Counted from the stretch's first letter, positions 32,810 through 42,834 are shown. The stretch is 64,000 nucleotides of DNA from Taylorella asinigenitalis ATCC 700933 (GCF_000687755.1 NZ_JHXN01000004.1:50874-114873); one strand, 5' to 3'. Notes: a model not told the origin generated them from the sequence alone. Numbers and translations are program-made.

Positions 32810-35411
32810 CTTGCACCCCTCTTTCACTTGGCTCTAATTGAATTTGAACGATATAGTTCTCATGTTCAATGCAATCATCTTTAATGACAGTTTGCCCCAT
32901 TTCACATCTGAAGAAATTTACATGTGTAAAGTTAACTTCAGAAAATTCTGAATAGGTAAAAGTTCCAGACATGAAATTAGATTCTGAAAAATCACATCTT
33001 TTAAATTTCGATCTTCTAAAAATCGCATCAGGAATTTCTATACTTCTAGCAGATAAATCTATGAAAGTTGATTTAGATAATTCTGTATTTTCAATGATAG
33101 AACTATCAAACTTACAAGATAAAAAATTAAGATTTCTAAAATTACTATTCTTAATGTATGAATTTGTGAAATCAATATCTTTTAAAGAATCATCAGAAAC
33201 TATAGCCATAGCTTCAATCCATGATGATTTGAAATCAATACCAATAAGTTTTACGTTTGTGAAAGCCATTCTTAAAAAATAAGCGTTATTAAATAAACTA
33301 GATTTGATTTCGATTTCTGAAAAAGCACATCTCACCCACTCACTTTCTGTAAAGTCAGATTTTTTGATATTACCCTGCAATAATAAGAATCCGTCAAAGC
33401 CTGATCCTTTAAAAACTGAGTTTAATATTTGAATATTTTGATACATGCAATCTTTGAATTTACAATCTATAAATTCAGAACCCTCAATGCTATGATTAAA
33501 GACAATATTTTTTTCAAAGTTACAGTTAAAAAATTTAGAGTTTTTAATTTTAGACTCGTTGAAATTTGTACTTATAAATGAACAATTTTCAAAGTGAGTA
33601 TTATTCAATTCAGCATGAGATAAAGCACCCTCATTAAAAATACAATTAGTAAAATGGGCATTTGATAGGTTAGTTCTAGAGAAATTAGTTAATGAAAAAT
33701 CTAAGTCCTTATATTTTGTATTACAAAGATTCGCATTTAAAAGATTTAAACCTTCGACAGAATTTCCCTTTTTAATAATTTCATTTAGAGACTCTTTATT
33801 ATGAATTGTTTGATTATCTCTAAGCAGATATTTGCTTTGATCAAATTGAGCTGACATAGTGACCATTCGCTTTTCAAGCTTGACCAACCTTGGATCATCT
33901 TCTTTATAACTATCTTGATACATCCTGTTCAGTTTGCTCAGCTTAGTATCATTAAGATTTTTTTCTAAATCAATCTTCTCAGAATCTGTCTTCAAACTCT
34001 CAAAAAACTCATCACCTCGAGTAAGCGAATCAAAATCATTATTTTTGCCTTTACTCAACAAAAATTTCTTTTTAGCCTCTTTGATTTCCTTGAAATGCTC
34101 ACGCATTTCAGCAACTTTCTCATCAAGCCAAATTTGCTTTTCAGGTAAAAATCTAAGATTCGGGCGTGGATGCGGACCCATACTCTGAGGTATATAATGA
34201 TGAGGATTAAGTCCCATTTCTTTGAGATGCTCTCTAGAAATTTTTTGAATGTATTCCTGATATTTAATCATTTTTTCACTCAAATCCCCGATATCTTCAG
34301 CTTTAGGCACTATGCCTTTGAATTGAACATTCTCAGGAAGAAGATCTTCATCAGAATATGCTGTTAGAGCAGATGTGTAATGATCATTTCTTAATTGAAT
34401 AAATTTTTTGTAGTGGTATATATCCTTTGGAGAATGTGTCCATTCAAGAGCTGCCAATACATGATTTATCTCAGAACCGTCTTCAAACCAACCTGGAATA
34501 GAATCTTGAAAAATTAATAAATATTTTTCAATTTCAGGTACAAGCCAAAGTGTTTTGAGTTTCAAAGATGATTCAACAAGTACTTCTTCATCTTCAGGAG
34601 TTTTTTGGAGTACTACAATACATTTTCCATGCCATGCAGGGGTAATACCCTTCCATATTTCTTTATCAGGATGCATGTTAACAACTGAAAACTTAGTATT
34701 ATTTGGAAAAAAATCTAGTTCTTCAAATATCTGACCTTCCTGAGCAGAATTAAATATGGTGGGATCCATGTCAGGGAAGAAGCCAGGAAAATCTCGCTTT
34801 TTCCATTCCTCAGAATAATTTCCTACTTTGCTAAATCTTACAGGCCAAACTATGGATTGAGGTCCCAAATTATAAGCCTTATGCTCATCGCTAGGATCAA
34901 CAATCAAATGTCTGGGGTCCTCAATATTTGGTAAATCAATTGAACTGAGAAAATCAATATTATTTATTCCTATAAAACCCTTACCTGAAGGATTATTATC
35001 AAACTTTTCACCGCCATAACTATTGGACCAATTCATTGAAATCGTTTCAAATTCGCTAGGTTCAGTAATCTGTTTGTTTATAAATTTTCTGTCGCCAAAC
35101 ACTCGCAGCTGACGAATCTTATCGTGAACGGTTACAGTAATATCGACTACTCTTTTATTTTTTGTAAATTTCGAATAAGCCTTACCAGAGACCAAAAATT
35201 CAGGACAAACTTTAGGTATGCCATATTCAATTGCACCACCACAATCGAGTGAAGTTTTAGCTAAATCCCAAATTGCAGTTTCAGACTCTAAAATAGGGGC
35301 AGGATTACTAGCATCAACAAGTGCAATAATGCTAAGACCAATGCGAGATTCACCTCTCCACCTGTAAGGCCTGACCATAAGACTTAAGCAATTGGGTTTA
35401 GAAATTTTCAT
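32799..35411 (-). CDS. DUF2169 T6SS adaptor fused to pentapeptide repeats
   Basis: An 870-residue protein. The first ~300 residues match the DUF2169 pattern (SLMVRPYRWRGESRIGLSI, MNWSNSYGGEKFDNNPSGKG, AWHGKCIVVLQ). A charged helical middle (340-540) leads into pentapeptide repeats from about 550 to 830. DUF2169 proteins accompany VgrG and PAAR-like DUF4150 proteins and are thought to act as effector-loading chaperones. It starts 6 bp after the upstream VgrG gene and overlaps the next pentapeptide gene by 11 bp. The C-terminal repeats resemble those of that smaller gene, suggesting duplication or splitting. Confidence 0.88.
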   Translation of the reverse strand: MKISKPNCLSLMVRPYRWRGESRIGLSIIALVDASNPAPILESETAIWDLAKTSLDCGGAIEYGIPKVCPEFLVSGKAYSKFTKNKRVVDITVTVHDKIRQLRVFGDRKFINKQITEPSEFETISMNWSNSYGGEKFDNNPSGKGFIGINNIDFLSSIDLPNIEDPRHLIVDPSDEHKAYNLGPQSIVWPVRFSKVGNYSEEWKKRDFPGFFPDMDPTIFNSAQEGQIFEELDFFPNNTKFSVVNMHPDKEIWKGITPAWHGKCIVVLQKTPEDEEVLVESSLKLKTLWLVPEIEKYLLIFQDSIPGWFEDGSEINHVLAALEWTHSPKDIYHYKKFIQLRNDHYTSALTAYSDEDLLPENVQFKGIVPKAEDIGDLSEKMIKYQEYIQKISREHLKEMGLNPHHYIPQSMGPHPRPNLRFLPEKQIWLDEKVAEMREHFKEIKEAKKKFLLSKGKNNDFDSLTRGDEFFESLKTDSEKIDLEKNLNDTKLSKLNRMYQDSYKEDDPRLVKLEKRMVTMSAQFDQSKYLLRDNQTIHNKESLNEIIKKGNSVEGLNLLNANLCNTKYKDLDFSLTNFSRTNLSNAHFTNCIFNEGALSHAELNNTHFENCSFISTNFNESKIKNSKFFNCNFEKNIVFNHSIEGSEFIDCKFKDCMYQNIQILNSVFKGSGFDGFLLLQGNIKKSDFTESEWVRCAFSEIEIKSSLFNNAYFLRMAFTNVKLIGIDFKSSWIEAMAIVSDDSLKDIDFTNSYIKNSNFRNLNFLSCKFDSSIIENTELSKSTFIDLSARSIEIPDAIFRRSKFKRCDFSESNFMSGTFTYSEFSEVNFTHVNFFRCEMGQTVIKDDCIEHENYIVQIQLEPSERGVQDAT

Positions 35412-35417
35412 ACTAAA

Positions 35418-37760
35418 CTACAATCTCGTTTGAATGATACGATCAAGGCTTTCAAAATTTGCTTTAGACAAATCTACGCCAATAATATTGCCCGCTATAT
35501 TTTCTTTATCGTTAGTTTTGGAAACAGCCTTGATAGAAATAGCAGATGCACTACCTTTAAAGCCCTGTTGTGACAAATCGGTTCCTAAAACTACATTAAT
35601 CTTAATTACCGATTTATCTGTATACATTAGTTGCACCTTCTCATCAAACACAGCACCTGTAAATTGAATAATGCTCCCTTTATTATTGTATGTAGGGCCA
35701 TCTACTGAAACTTGCAAACTGAATAATTTTTGCATTGAACCAGAATCATAATAGTTTGTTTTGCAAGTATCCAAGTAAGGTCCAGAAGAATTAAAGTTAT
35801 AGTTAGATACGTCAAACTTTAGATTTTGAGCTACTTGGACAATTTCAGATGAAGCATCAAGGTCAACTGCTCCACCAACCTCTACTAGTTCTGAATCCTT
35901 AAACTGATGAAATCGGTTATTTGCAATAGTATCTTTCAATAAACCTGTTATTGACTGTTTATAGCCAGTTTGATAATTATGGATTGCAGGTTCAGAAGAA
36001 ATTGTTAGTTTCTCTGAACCGCTAGTAGTTTCTGTGTTCGGTCCTGTATAGGTACGTGTTTGACGTTGATGAACAGTGTCTTTACTATCTCCAGAAACAG
36101 ATAAGGTATGTCCATTTTCATGTTGATAAGAGGCTTTTCCAGTGACTTTTTTATTCAGTAAACCACCGTAACTCCAAGTATGAGCACCTACGATATTAGT
36201 AGCTGATGCCCCGCCTACAGAATGATTGCTATCATTTTTAACGTAGTAATCCATATTTTTCTGTGCGACCATTTTTAAGAGTTCTTTACCTAAAGCATCC
36301 TCAAATAACAAAGAATTGGCTTGATCTGAAGTTCCGTCTTTTGTGCGTGTATGAAAACCACTTACTGTTGCATTGGCTGGTAATTCAACAGGTGGCATAT
36401 TGTCTGCGTTATAAAGACGACCAACAATTACAGGTCTGTCAGGATGACCTCCTAAGAAATCAACTATTACTTCTTCATTTACACGAGGGATTTGCATACC
36501 TCCAAATCCGCCACCAGCCCATGGGCTTGATACACGCACCCAACAAGAGCTATCCCCATCCTCGATATCAGCTGAATCCCAATGGAATTTAACTTTAACT
36601 CTTCCATATTCATCGGTATGAATTGATTCACCCTCAGGACCCATTACTACAGCTGTTTGAGGACCATATGTGAAAGGAACTGTCGTAAGTTTGGGGTGGC
36701 GATACTGGGTCGATGCAGGAATCATTAAAACCTTAGATATTGCATAAGTTTTCTGACTTTCATTTGTTGCATAAGAAGCTTCAGAAAATTCGTAATAAAT
36801 GTTCGTGATTAGGTACTTTTGGTTTTGTGATTTATTTGGATGTTTTTTTAAAGATATGGTGCTACCCACTGAAAGCATAGGGCTATTTGCTGTACCAAAA
36901 TACTTTTTGCACTGAGCTTCAAAAATTTCAACATTTATATCAGCGTATCTCTCACCCTCAGAAGTCTCTGTGTAATCCCCAATTGAATGATAAAACTCGA
37001 GATCAACTCCATGATTATTTTTAATAGCTGATTCTTTCTCTACATACAAACTAGCATCGGGCTTATTTAGGTTGTAATCAACAGAACTAAATTTAGTAGG
37101 TGTGATGCTTAATTTAGGTTGCCATTCATAAAAATGTTCTTCAGTATGATCTAAACCAAGACCCTGATCATAAAAGCTTAAGCTATCAAATGCATCTACT
37201 GGCTTATGAGAATTTTTACTATCTGTGATAATTAGTTTATGCTTTCCATCACTATGTTCAAACCAAAAGTACATGCCCTCATGTTCCATAAGTCTAGAAA
37301 CAAATTCATAATCAGTCTCATCATATTGAACACAATATCCCCATTCTCGATAGCTTTCTTCAGTTTTAATTTCTAACTCAAATGGATAGTCTTCAAAAGT
37401 TTCTTTAATTACTTGAGGAATATTTTTCTTTTGAAAAATTTTGTAATGATTAGTTTTAGTAGCAAGCCACAACCATGGTCTAACAATAGTCTCGAAAATA
37501 AAATATCTTTCAGTAGTAGTTTCTTGACCTACACGTTTTGCTTGAGTAACCAAACCACTGAGGTATCTATTTTTATTTCCATTATTAACTGTTAATGTTA
37601 ATTCTTTACCTATTAGAGTTCGTGCATCGAAATTTTTATCTTTGGAAACAAACTCTAATTTGAATTCATAAATAGATGATAAGGCTTCATTGCCACTCAT
37701 CGATCTAAATAACAAACTTTCTGAATCAAATGGACCACTAATTTTGTATGTTCTACTCAT
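35418..37760 (-). CDS. vgrG: T6SS spike protein VgrG (middle copy)
   Basis: Start at the ATG at 37760 with GGAGAG upstream, giving 780 residues. It has the full VgrG core: the phage gp27-like part (YREWGYCVQYDETDYEFVSR), the gp5-like OB fold (DEYGRVKVKFHWDS, CWVRVSSPWAGGGFGGMQIP) and the needle (GHPDRPVIVGRLYN). The last 280 residues form a Thr/Ser/Asn-rich extension with no catalytic motif that I recognise, comparable in length to that of the other VgrG proteins here. It lies 14 bp after the PAAR-like gene and 6 bp before the DUF2169 gene. Confidence 0.93.
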   Translation of the reverse strand: MSRTYKISGPFDSESLLFRSMSGNEALSSIYEFKLEFVSKDKNFDARTLIGKELTLTVNNGNKNRYLSGLVTQAKRVGQETTTERYFIFETIVRPWLWLATKTNHYKIFQKKNIPQVIKETFEDYPFELEIKTEESYREWGYCVQYDETDYEFVSRLMEHEGMYFWFEHSDGKHKLIITDSKNSHKPVDAFDSLSFYDQGLGLDHTEEHFYEWQPKLSITPTKFSSVDYNLNKPDASLYVEKESAIKNNHGVDLEFYHSIGDYTETSEGERYADINVEIFEAQCKKYFGTANSPMLSVGSTISLKKHPNKSQNQKYLITNIYYEFSEASYATNESQKTYAISKVLMIPASTQYRHPKLTTVPFTYGPQTAVVMGPEGESIHTDEYGRVKVKFHWDSADIEDGDSSCWVRVSSPWAGGGFGGMQIPRVNEEVIVDFLGGHPDRPVIVGRLYNADNMPPVELPANATVSGFHTRTKDGTSDQANSLLFEDALGKELLKMVAQKNMDYYVKNDSNHSVGGASATNIVGAHTWSYGGLLNKKVTGKASYQHENGHTLSVSGDSKDTVHQRQTRTYTGPNTETTSGSEKLTISSEPAIHNYQTGYKQSITGLLKDTIANNRFHQFKDSELVEVGGAVDLDASSEIVQVAQNLKFDVSNYNFNSSGPYLDTCKTNYYDSGSMQKLFSLQVSVDGPTYNNKGSIIQFTGAVFDEKVQLMYTDKSVIKINVVLGTDLSQQGFKGSASAISIKAVSKTNDKENIAGNIIGVDLSKANFESLDRIIQTRL

Positions 37761-37774
37761 GTTTCTCTCCAATT

Positions 37775-38167
37775 TCAGGGTGCCAAAATCACAATATGCG
37801 GACAACTAGGAACAACTGTATACCCTACAGTATTCATAGTGTTTTGGGGTCCTCCAGCACCCATACGATTGGCTGGTGTACCAAATATTAAAGTAGAGTA
37901 TGAATTCATAAATAATCTTCTACTAGAAGCTGCGACTGTCTGAGAGATTAAACCCATGGCAACACCAGGCAAATCTCCAACTGTAATAGGAATTTGAGTT
38001 ACAAGGTTATGAGCAAACGCATTGTTAAAAAGGATAGTTACAGCAACTGGAATTGCTGCCATAGGATAGGCCATATCAGGATATGGAATAGGAATTAATG
38101 AAGGAGGTGTTTTACAAAGATCAGGAAAAGCAAAATCCATTCCAACCATTTGATTTGTAGCTAACAT
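37775..38167 (-). CDS. DUF4150 PAAR-like spike tip protein
   Basis: A 130-residue protein containing FAFPDLCKTPPSLIPIPYPD, the hallmark of DUF4150 PAAR-like (PIPY) proteins, followed by hydrophobic beta segments. Such proteins cap the VgrG trimer and usually carry or recruit effectors. This one has no toxin extension, so it probably only sharpens the spike. It lies 17 bp after one VgrG gene and 14 bp before the next, and the DUF2169 adaptor downstream is its usual partner. Confidence 0.88.
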   Translation of the reverse strand: MLATNQMVGMDFAFPDLCKTPPSLIPIPYPDMAYPMAAIPVAVTILFNNAFAHNLVTQIPITVGDLPGVAMGLISQTVAASSRRLFMNSYSTLIFGTPANRMGAGGPQNTMNTVGYTVVPSCPHIVILAP

Positions 38168-38184
38168 TCTAAGTCCTTTATAAA

Positions 38185-40527
38185 TTAAGCATTATCAATA
38201 AGGAAGCCCACAAGCTCATGCTTTTGTGCAACCTCCAGACCTTTAGTACTATTTTTCTTGAGTTTGACTACGTTGATTTCACCCTTAAGATGAGTTTTTT
38301 CTTCCTGGCTCTTAATGCCAGAAAACTTCAAAATCGATGCACCAGCTTTTACAGCCTGAGCTGATTCACTAGCAAAAGATAATCCAAATCCTAAAATCCC
38401 TTGGCTTGTACTAGTAAGTGCAGTAGTATCTTTCATCAAAGCAACTGAAATTTTTGATTTAAATAAATTTAGAATAATAGGTGCTAAGAAATTTAGGGCA
38501 GGGGCAGTAAAAGATAAAATAGCACTAGCCTTGTTGTGATGGTCTATTAGACTATCAATGAAAGCCTCCCCATTAATTTCTATAACTGTAGGTCCTGTTT
38601 TGATTTCCATTGGACCACCTTTAACAATTTTTGAATACTTTTGCCCAACTGTGTACTTAGCACTTCCTGAAACCTTGCGCGTAACACTACTGGTGGCCTC
38701 ATGAGAAAATTCTGTCTCAACAGTCCTATCTCTACCCGCACCATACGTATAATTTGCAAGACCACCTACAACACTCTGAACAAACCCACGTCCCATATTG
38801 ATCGTAGCGTTAGACCCGATTGAGTGAGAGCGTGGCCCCTCAACGATTTCATCAGATGTCCCGATAATAGTTCTCACCTGATTTGCCTCATTAGTTTCAG
38901 TGGATGCATCTTTAAAAATGTTATCGTCGTAACCGCCCACAGATAAATCAGTTGTACCGCCGTGAGTACCCTGCTGTTCACCCGCTACACTGATATCTTC
39001 ATTGTTTTTAACCAATGTGTCCATGTCTTTCTGTGCTTGGAAACTTAGCTTCTCATCGCCTGGTTTATCTTCCATAAGCATCTGATTGAAAGTAGACGAA
39101 TCACCATATTTTGAACGAGTGACAGTACCGCTTTGCGTTGCGTTTGCGGGGAATTCCAATGCTGGCATATTATTCGCATTGTACACACGGCCGATAACCA
39201 TTGGTCTATCGATATGTGCCCCTACAAATCCCACAATAACTTCATCTCCGATACGTGGAATTTGAACGCCGCCAAATCCACCGCCTGCCCATGGGCTTGA
39301 TACACGAAGCCAGCACGAACTATTGTCATCTGATTTACCCTCGCGGTCCCAGTGAAATTGAACTTTGATGCGCCCATATTTATCGGTATAAATTTCTTCG
39401 CCTTGAACACCGACAACTCTTGCTGTCATTGGTCCCTGAGCTTTAGGAATAGGTGTAATTTTCGGAGCCCTAAATTGGATCTCTTTTGGCAATGCATGTA
39501 GTTTTACGTGCATGTGGTGGAGTTCGGGAGCATTGCCACCAGAAGAAGCATACTGATTTTCATGAAGGGTAAACTCGGTACCTAAAATAATATAAGGATT
39601 CTTAGCATCCTGCACTCGGTCCACGGAAAAAGTAGAACCGCAACTCACAAGTGGATAATTCGTCTCAGCCTCTACAGTACGAGCTTTCCACGCTTCACTC
39701 TCAGCGGCAACCTTCACATATTTTTCGCCATGCTCAAGCTCAATGTAGCCTGGCAATGGATCGTAAATCTCCATCTTACGGCCGCTATTTTTATTAATTG
39801 AATGCGAAACATCTAGTTTTGCAGTCGATTTCTCGAAATCGTAATCGACCATGGAGTGCTCATTGCTATAAAGAGAATCAACATTACCCCAAGCCGAAAT
39901 AACAGGTCCATGAGATGGCAATGCCTGATCATCCGCGTGAAAAGTCAATTTAGAGACACCTGAGATATCTTTGTGGGCTGCACTGCTATCAGCAATAATT
40001 AACTTATGCTCATCTTCACTATGATCAAAGTAATAATAAATTCCTTCGTACTCACATAGACGACTTATAAAAGCTAAATCACTCTCTCCATACTGCACGC
40101 AATATGGCCATGTTCTATAGTTGTCCATAGTCTTGAATTCATGCTTGAATGGATATTTTTCCAGCACTTCCTCAATAATTTCGGGCACGGAAATCTTCTG
40201 GAAAATGCGATTGTTTTGAGTTTGCGTAGCAAGCCACAACCAAGGACGCAGTTCAAAGCGATAAACATGCTCACGCTTAGTAGTATCTAGGGGCTGTAGA
40301 TACTGGGCACTAGTTACTAACCCATGAAAATATCTCTTGCCTTGAGTTATTTCAACAGTGATATCGATTATAGTTCCGAGAATTTTCTCTAAATCAAGAT
40401 CACCTTTCTCCGAAACAAGATCTACAGTGTAATCAAACAATTCGGATAGCTTTTCAGTACCCGTTAGGGATTTAAACTTTAATTCGTCACCGAAAACGGT
40501 GTTAGCTACTAAATGACGTTCTGACAT
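38185..40527 (-). CDS. vgrG: T6SS spike protein VgrG (first copy of the island)
   Basis: A 780-residue VgrG starting MSERHLVANTVFGDELKFKS. Core blocks are YRTWPYCVQYGESDLAFISR, DKYGRIKVQFHWDREGKSDD, CWLRVSSPWAGGGFGGVQIP and GAHIDRPMVIGRVYNANNMP. Beyond residue 500 the Thr/Ser-rich spike extension ends in a Lys-rich helical tail. It is the first gene after a 297-bp non-coding stretch, so a promoter for the island probably lies just upstream. Unlike the rest of the island it contains four TGGCAATG uptake-like motifs, which suggests it has resided in this genome longer. Confidence 0.93.
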   Translation of the reverse strand: MSERHLVANTVFGDELKFKSLTGTEKLSELFDYTVDLVSEKGDLDLEKILGTIIDITVEITQGKRYFHGLVTSAQYLQPLDTTKREHVYRFELRPWLWLATQTQNNRIFQKISVPEIIEEVLEKYPFKHEFKTMDNYRTWPYCVQYGESDLAFISRLCEYEGIYYYFDHSEDEHKLIIADSSAAHKDISGVSKLTFHADDQALPSHGPVISAWGNVDSLYSNEHSMVDYDFEKSTAKLDVSHSINKNSGRKMEIYDPLPGYIELEHGEKYVKVAAESEAWKARTVEAETNYPLVSCGSTFSVDRVQDAKNPYIILGTEFTLHENQYASSGGNAPELHHMHVKLHALPKEIQFRAPKITPIPKAQGPMTARVVGVQGEEIYTDKYGRIKVQFHWDREGKSDDNSSCWLRVSSPWAGGGFGGVQIPRIGDEVIVGFVGAHIDRPMVIGRVYNANNMPALEFPANATQSGTVTRSKYGDSSTFNQMLMEDKPGDEKLSFQAQKDMDTLVKNNEDISVAGEQQGTHGGTTDLSVGGYDDNIFKDASTETNEANQVRTIIGTSDEIVEGPRSHSIGSNATINMGRGFVQSVVGGLANYTYGAGRDRTVETEFSHEATSSVTRKVSGSAKYTVGQKYSKIVKGGPMEIKTGPTVIEINGEAFIDSLIDHHNKASAILSFTAPALNFLAPIILNLFKSKISVALMKDTTALTSTSQGILGFGLSFASESAQAVKAGASILKFSGIKSQEEKTHLKGEINVVKLKKNSTKGLEVAQKHELVGFLIDNA

Positions 40528-40823
40528 AATATAGGCCGATATAAAAAAGAGTCAGGTGAAAACGGTTTTGCTGTATATTCTTTCTCGACAACAAAAACAC
40601 ATGTCCGTAAAAATACTTACGCAGAAATTCTAAGATGAAAATTTTAAGATTTTATTACAATCAAATTTAATTCAAATAAAATCAAGCATTTACCTGAAAC
40701 AAATTTAACAATATGTAACAGATTTTTCAATAAAACAGTTGTTTGAATGAGTCTCGGGAGATAATAAATAAGCCCCTCTTGTGGAGGATTTAATAGAATG
40801 TCAGGAGGGTTGGTTAGGGGTTG
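40528..40823. other. Non-coding gap between DUF3540 and vgrG
   Basis: No ORF is supported. Near 40756-40795 the minus strand has CCTC-CACAA-GAGG followed by a T-rich stretch, a weak terminator after the DUF3540 gene. The remaining 200 bp is AT-rich and probably holds the promoter of the vgrG-led operon, but I see no convincing -35/-10 pair. Confidence 0.5.
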
Positions 40824-41525
40824 CTATCCCATATGTATTTGCTCGCTATCAACCTTAACGAGTTCGCCTGCAGTGACCATAGTGTATTTGGAATGTACTC
40901 GTGCACTGTCTTCAGCTTGATAGTCTATAGTTCCTGCACGAGTTTGATCTATTTGCTCTGTTATACGTACAGTATTTCTACTCATTTGAGCCAGTCTATC
41001 AGTAATAATTTCATAAACTTTACCGACAAATCTAAAAATACTTATTGTTGATCTAAGCTCGCGACCAACATAATCCGCAGAATCAACAACAACCTCAGCT
41101 GAATTTGATTTCATCTGTAAATGGTCTGATTTTAGATCCACTTTTTTGCTTGCACGGAATGAAAGCTCCTCGGCCTGAACCGTCAAATTTCCAGGAATTT
41201 TTACTTTAGAATTCGAAGATTCCATTTGTTTAATGATGGCAATGATATAGAGTTCATCACTATTTGGTCCGCTCACCAGTACTTGATCGCCCACAGACGG
41301 CTCAAGCAAACAACTAGCTGCCTTTTGACAAGGGAGGTCACTTCCATCCAAAGAAATAGAGTAGGTTTGATTTTCTTCAGAATAATTAATGACCTCGCAA
41401 ATAGAATGAATAGCCTCATTTTTAGAAACATGGGCTTTCTGAACACTCATTAATTTCTCTAAATCACTAACTACTTTAGTAAGTTGAGTTTGAACATCTG
41501 GGTTTAGTGTATCTTCTGGTTTCAT
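40824..41525 (-). CDS. DUF3540 T6SS accessory protein
   Basis: A 233-residue protein with the DUF3540 layout: an N-terminal domain around CLLEPSVGDQVLVSGPNSDE, resembling the OB-fold of VgrG, and a C-terminal part with regular polar beta-strand segments (LSFRASKKVDLKSDHLQM, INTVR-like NTVRITEQIDQTRAGTIDYQ). DUF3540 genes occur with DUF2169 and DUF4150 in T6SS effector loci; the exact role is not settled. A 297-bp gap separates it from vgrG, so it may be a separate transcription unit. Confidence 0.85.
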   Translation of the reverse strand: MKPEDTLNPDVQTQLTKVVSDLEKLMSVQKAHVSKNEAIHSICEVINYSEENQTYSISLDGSDLPCQKAASCLLEPSVGDQVLVSGPNSDELYIIAIIKQMESSNSKVKIPGNLTVQAEELSFRASKKVDLKSDHLQMKSNSAEVVVDSADYVGRELRSTISIFRFVGKVYEIITDRLAQMSRNTVRITEQIDQTRAGTIDYQAEDSARVHSKYTMVTAGELVKVDSEQIHMG

Positions 41526-41618
41526 TCGGTATGGTACAGGAATTTAATTGGAAATAAGTAGAGATTATAGTGGTATTAAATTACAGAAAAAATTCGCTTG
41601 CAATATATTGAATAAATG

Positions 41619-42485
41619 TTAATTATCCATAAAACTTAAATTACCAGTAAGCCTATATTCTTTCAATTCTCTGTGGCCAATTCTTAAAATCTTAATAACT
41701 GCATTAATATCTAAATTAAAGTGATTTGAAAACCCAGTTAGTAAAATATTAAAAAACCTAGCTTTATTGATTCTCTCAAGGTCCTCAACTCCATTAATTC
41801 TGTCCTCTAAAAGCACTTTAATCGAATTTAATTCAATTCGCTGCTCTGGCCTAAAATGAAAGTTATTTAATGCATATTTAATCATCTTAACCAATTTTTC
41901 ATTTTCATTAAAATCATTAAATCCTTTTGTAAATATAGCACCAGAAAGATAATAAAGAATCAAGGCATCTGAATCACTCTCATCCCATTCAAAATAATCA
42001 TTCTTCCATAGCCTTCCAGCAATCTTTAATACTTCCAAATCTCTTTCCCTAAGTGCATCCAAAAGAATATCAACGGTCAAATACTCCTTAGCTGATTTGT
42101 AGTCGTAGACCTTTGAACTGTAGCGTCTACTATTTTCATTAAAATTAACTTCTAAACTAACTGGTTTAGAATAAGATGTAGTAATTGGACCATCAAGATT
42201 TCTATCCGAATTTACCGTATCATTAGAATTAATATCATGGATCGATTGGAAATCATCATCTCTAGATGACAACGCAGGAAGAGAATAATCAAATTGCGAA
42301 TCTTCTTTTTTTAAATCATCAGAATGTGAGCAATTTAAATTGAAATTTTCTAAGGAAATAGTTTTCTTATAAAGATTAAGGCTTTTTACTAATTCAATAA
42401 TTTCTATAATTTTTTCGTAGTCATCTTTATCAAATACAGCATATTCAATTTCGCCATCTTCATTTTTAATTAAATTTATACCCAT
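41619..42485 (-). CDS. Hypothetical protein upstream of DUF3540
   Basis: A 288-residue soluble protein (MGINLIKNEDGEIEYAVFDK). The first 35 residues resemble the start of Phd/antitoxin-like or prevent-host-death-like proteins only loosely; residues 50-125 are Ser/Asp/Asn-rich and probably disordered; the C-terminal half is helical (DILLDALRERDLEVLKIAGR). No family recognised. It lies 93 bp before DUF3540 on the same strand and could be a regulator or component of the T6SS locus, but nothing in its sequence proves this. AAGG upstream supports the start. Confidence 0.65.
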   Translation of the reverse strand: MGINLIKNEDGEIEYAVFDKDDYEKIIEIIELVKSLNLYKKTISLENFNLNCSHSDDLKKEDSQFDYSLPALSSRDDDFQSIHDINSNDTVNSDRNLDGPITTSYSKPVSLEVNFNENSRRYSSKVYDYKSAKEYLTVDILLDALRERDLEVLKIAGRLWKNDYFEWDESDSDALILYYLSGAIFTKGFNDFNENEKLVKMIKYALNNFHFRPEQRIELNSIKVLLEDRINGVEDLERINKARFFNILLTGFSNHFNLDINAVIKILRIGHRELKEYRLTGNLSFMDN

Positions 42486-42564
42486 ATTTAACCTTAAGTA
42501 TGATTTTTAGACTATTAACCCAAAAAAGGGCAGAAAAAAATCTGCCCTCATACACTAAACATAA

Positions 42565-42789
42565 TTAAGACTTACTCTCAAGCTGAGCCTCTAACTGCTC
42601 TACTCTTTCACGAAGTTTATCAACCATGGCACGTTGAACATCAAATTCATCACGCGTAACTAAATCCATTTTACTGAAGGTCTGAGCCATAAAAGCTTTA
42701 ACGTTTTTCTCAATATCAGCTGCAGGACTGTTTCTAATCAATTCTTGAATCTTTGATTGTATTTCATCAAAAAAATTCGTATTTTTCAT
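42565..42789 (-). CDS. ubiK: Ubiquinone biosynthesis accessory factor UbiK
   Basis: Start at the ATG at 42789 with GGAGAG upstream (74 residues). The BMFP/YqiC pattern is clear: MKNTNFFDEIQSKIQEL, an amphipathic middle (AFMAQTFSKMDLVTRDEFDV) and a C-terminal coiled coil (LRERVEQLEAQLESKS). UbiK binds membranes and UbiJ to help ubiquinone assembly. It follows clpB on the same strand, separated by a strong hairpin. Confidence 0.85.
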   Translation of the reverse strand: MKNTNFFDEIQSKIQELIRNSPAADIEKNVKAFMAQTFSKMDLVTRDEFDVQRAMVDKLRERVEQLEAQLESKS

Positions 42790-42805
42790 ATCTCTCTCCA
42801 ATCTA

Positions 42806-42831
42806 AATTTAGAGCCGCCCGAGGGCGACCC
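42806..42831 (-). terminator. Hairpin terminator between clpB and ubiK
   Basis: On the minus strand GTCGCC pairs with GGCGGC around CTCG, right after the clpB stop. The T-run after it is weak (TCTAAATTT), so it may attenuate rather than stop transcription. Confidence 0.55.
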
Positions 42832-42834
42832 AAG

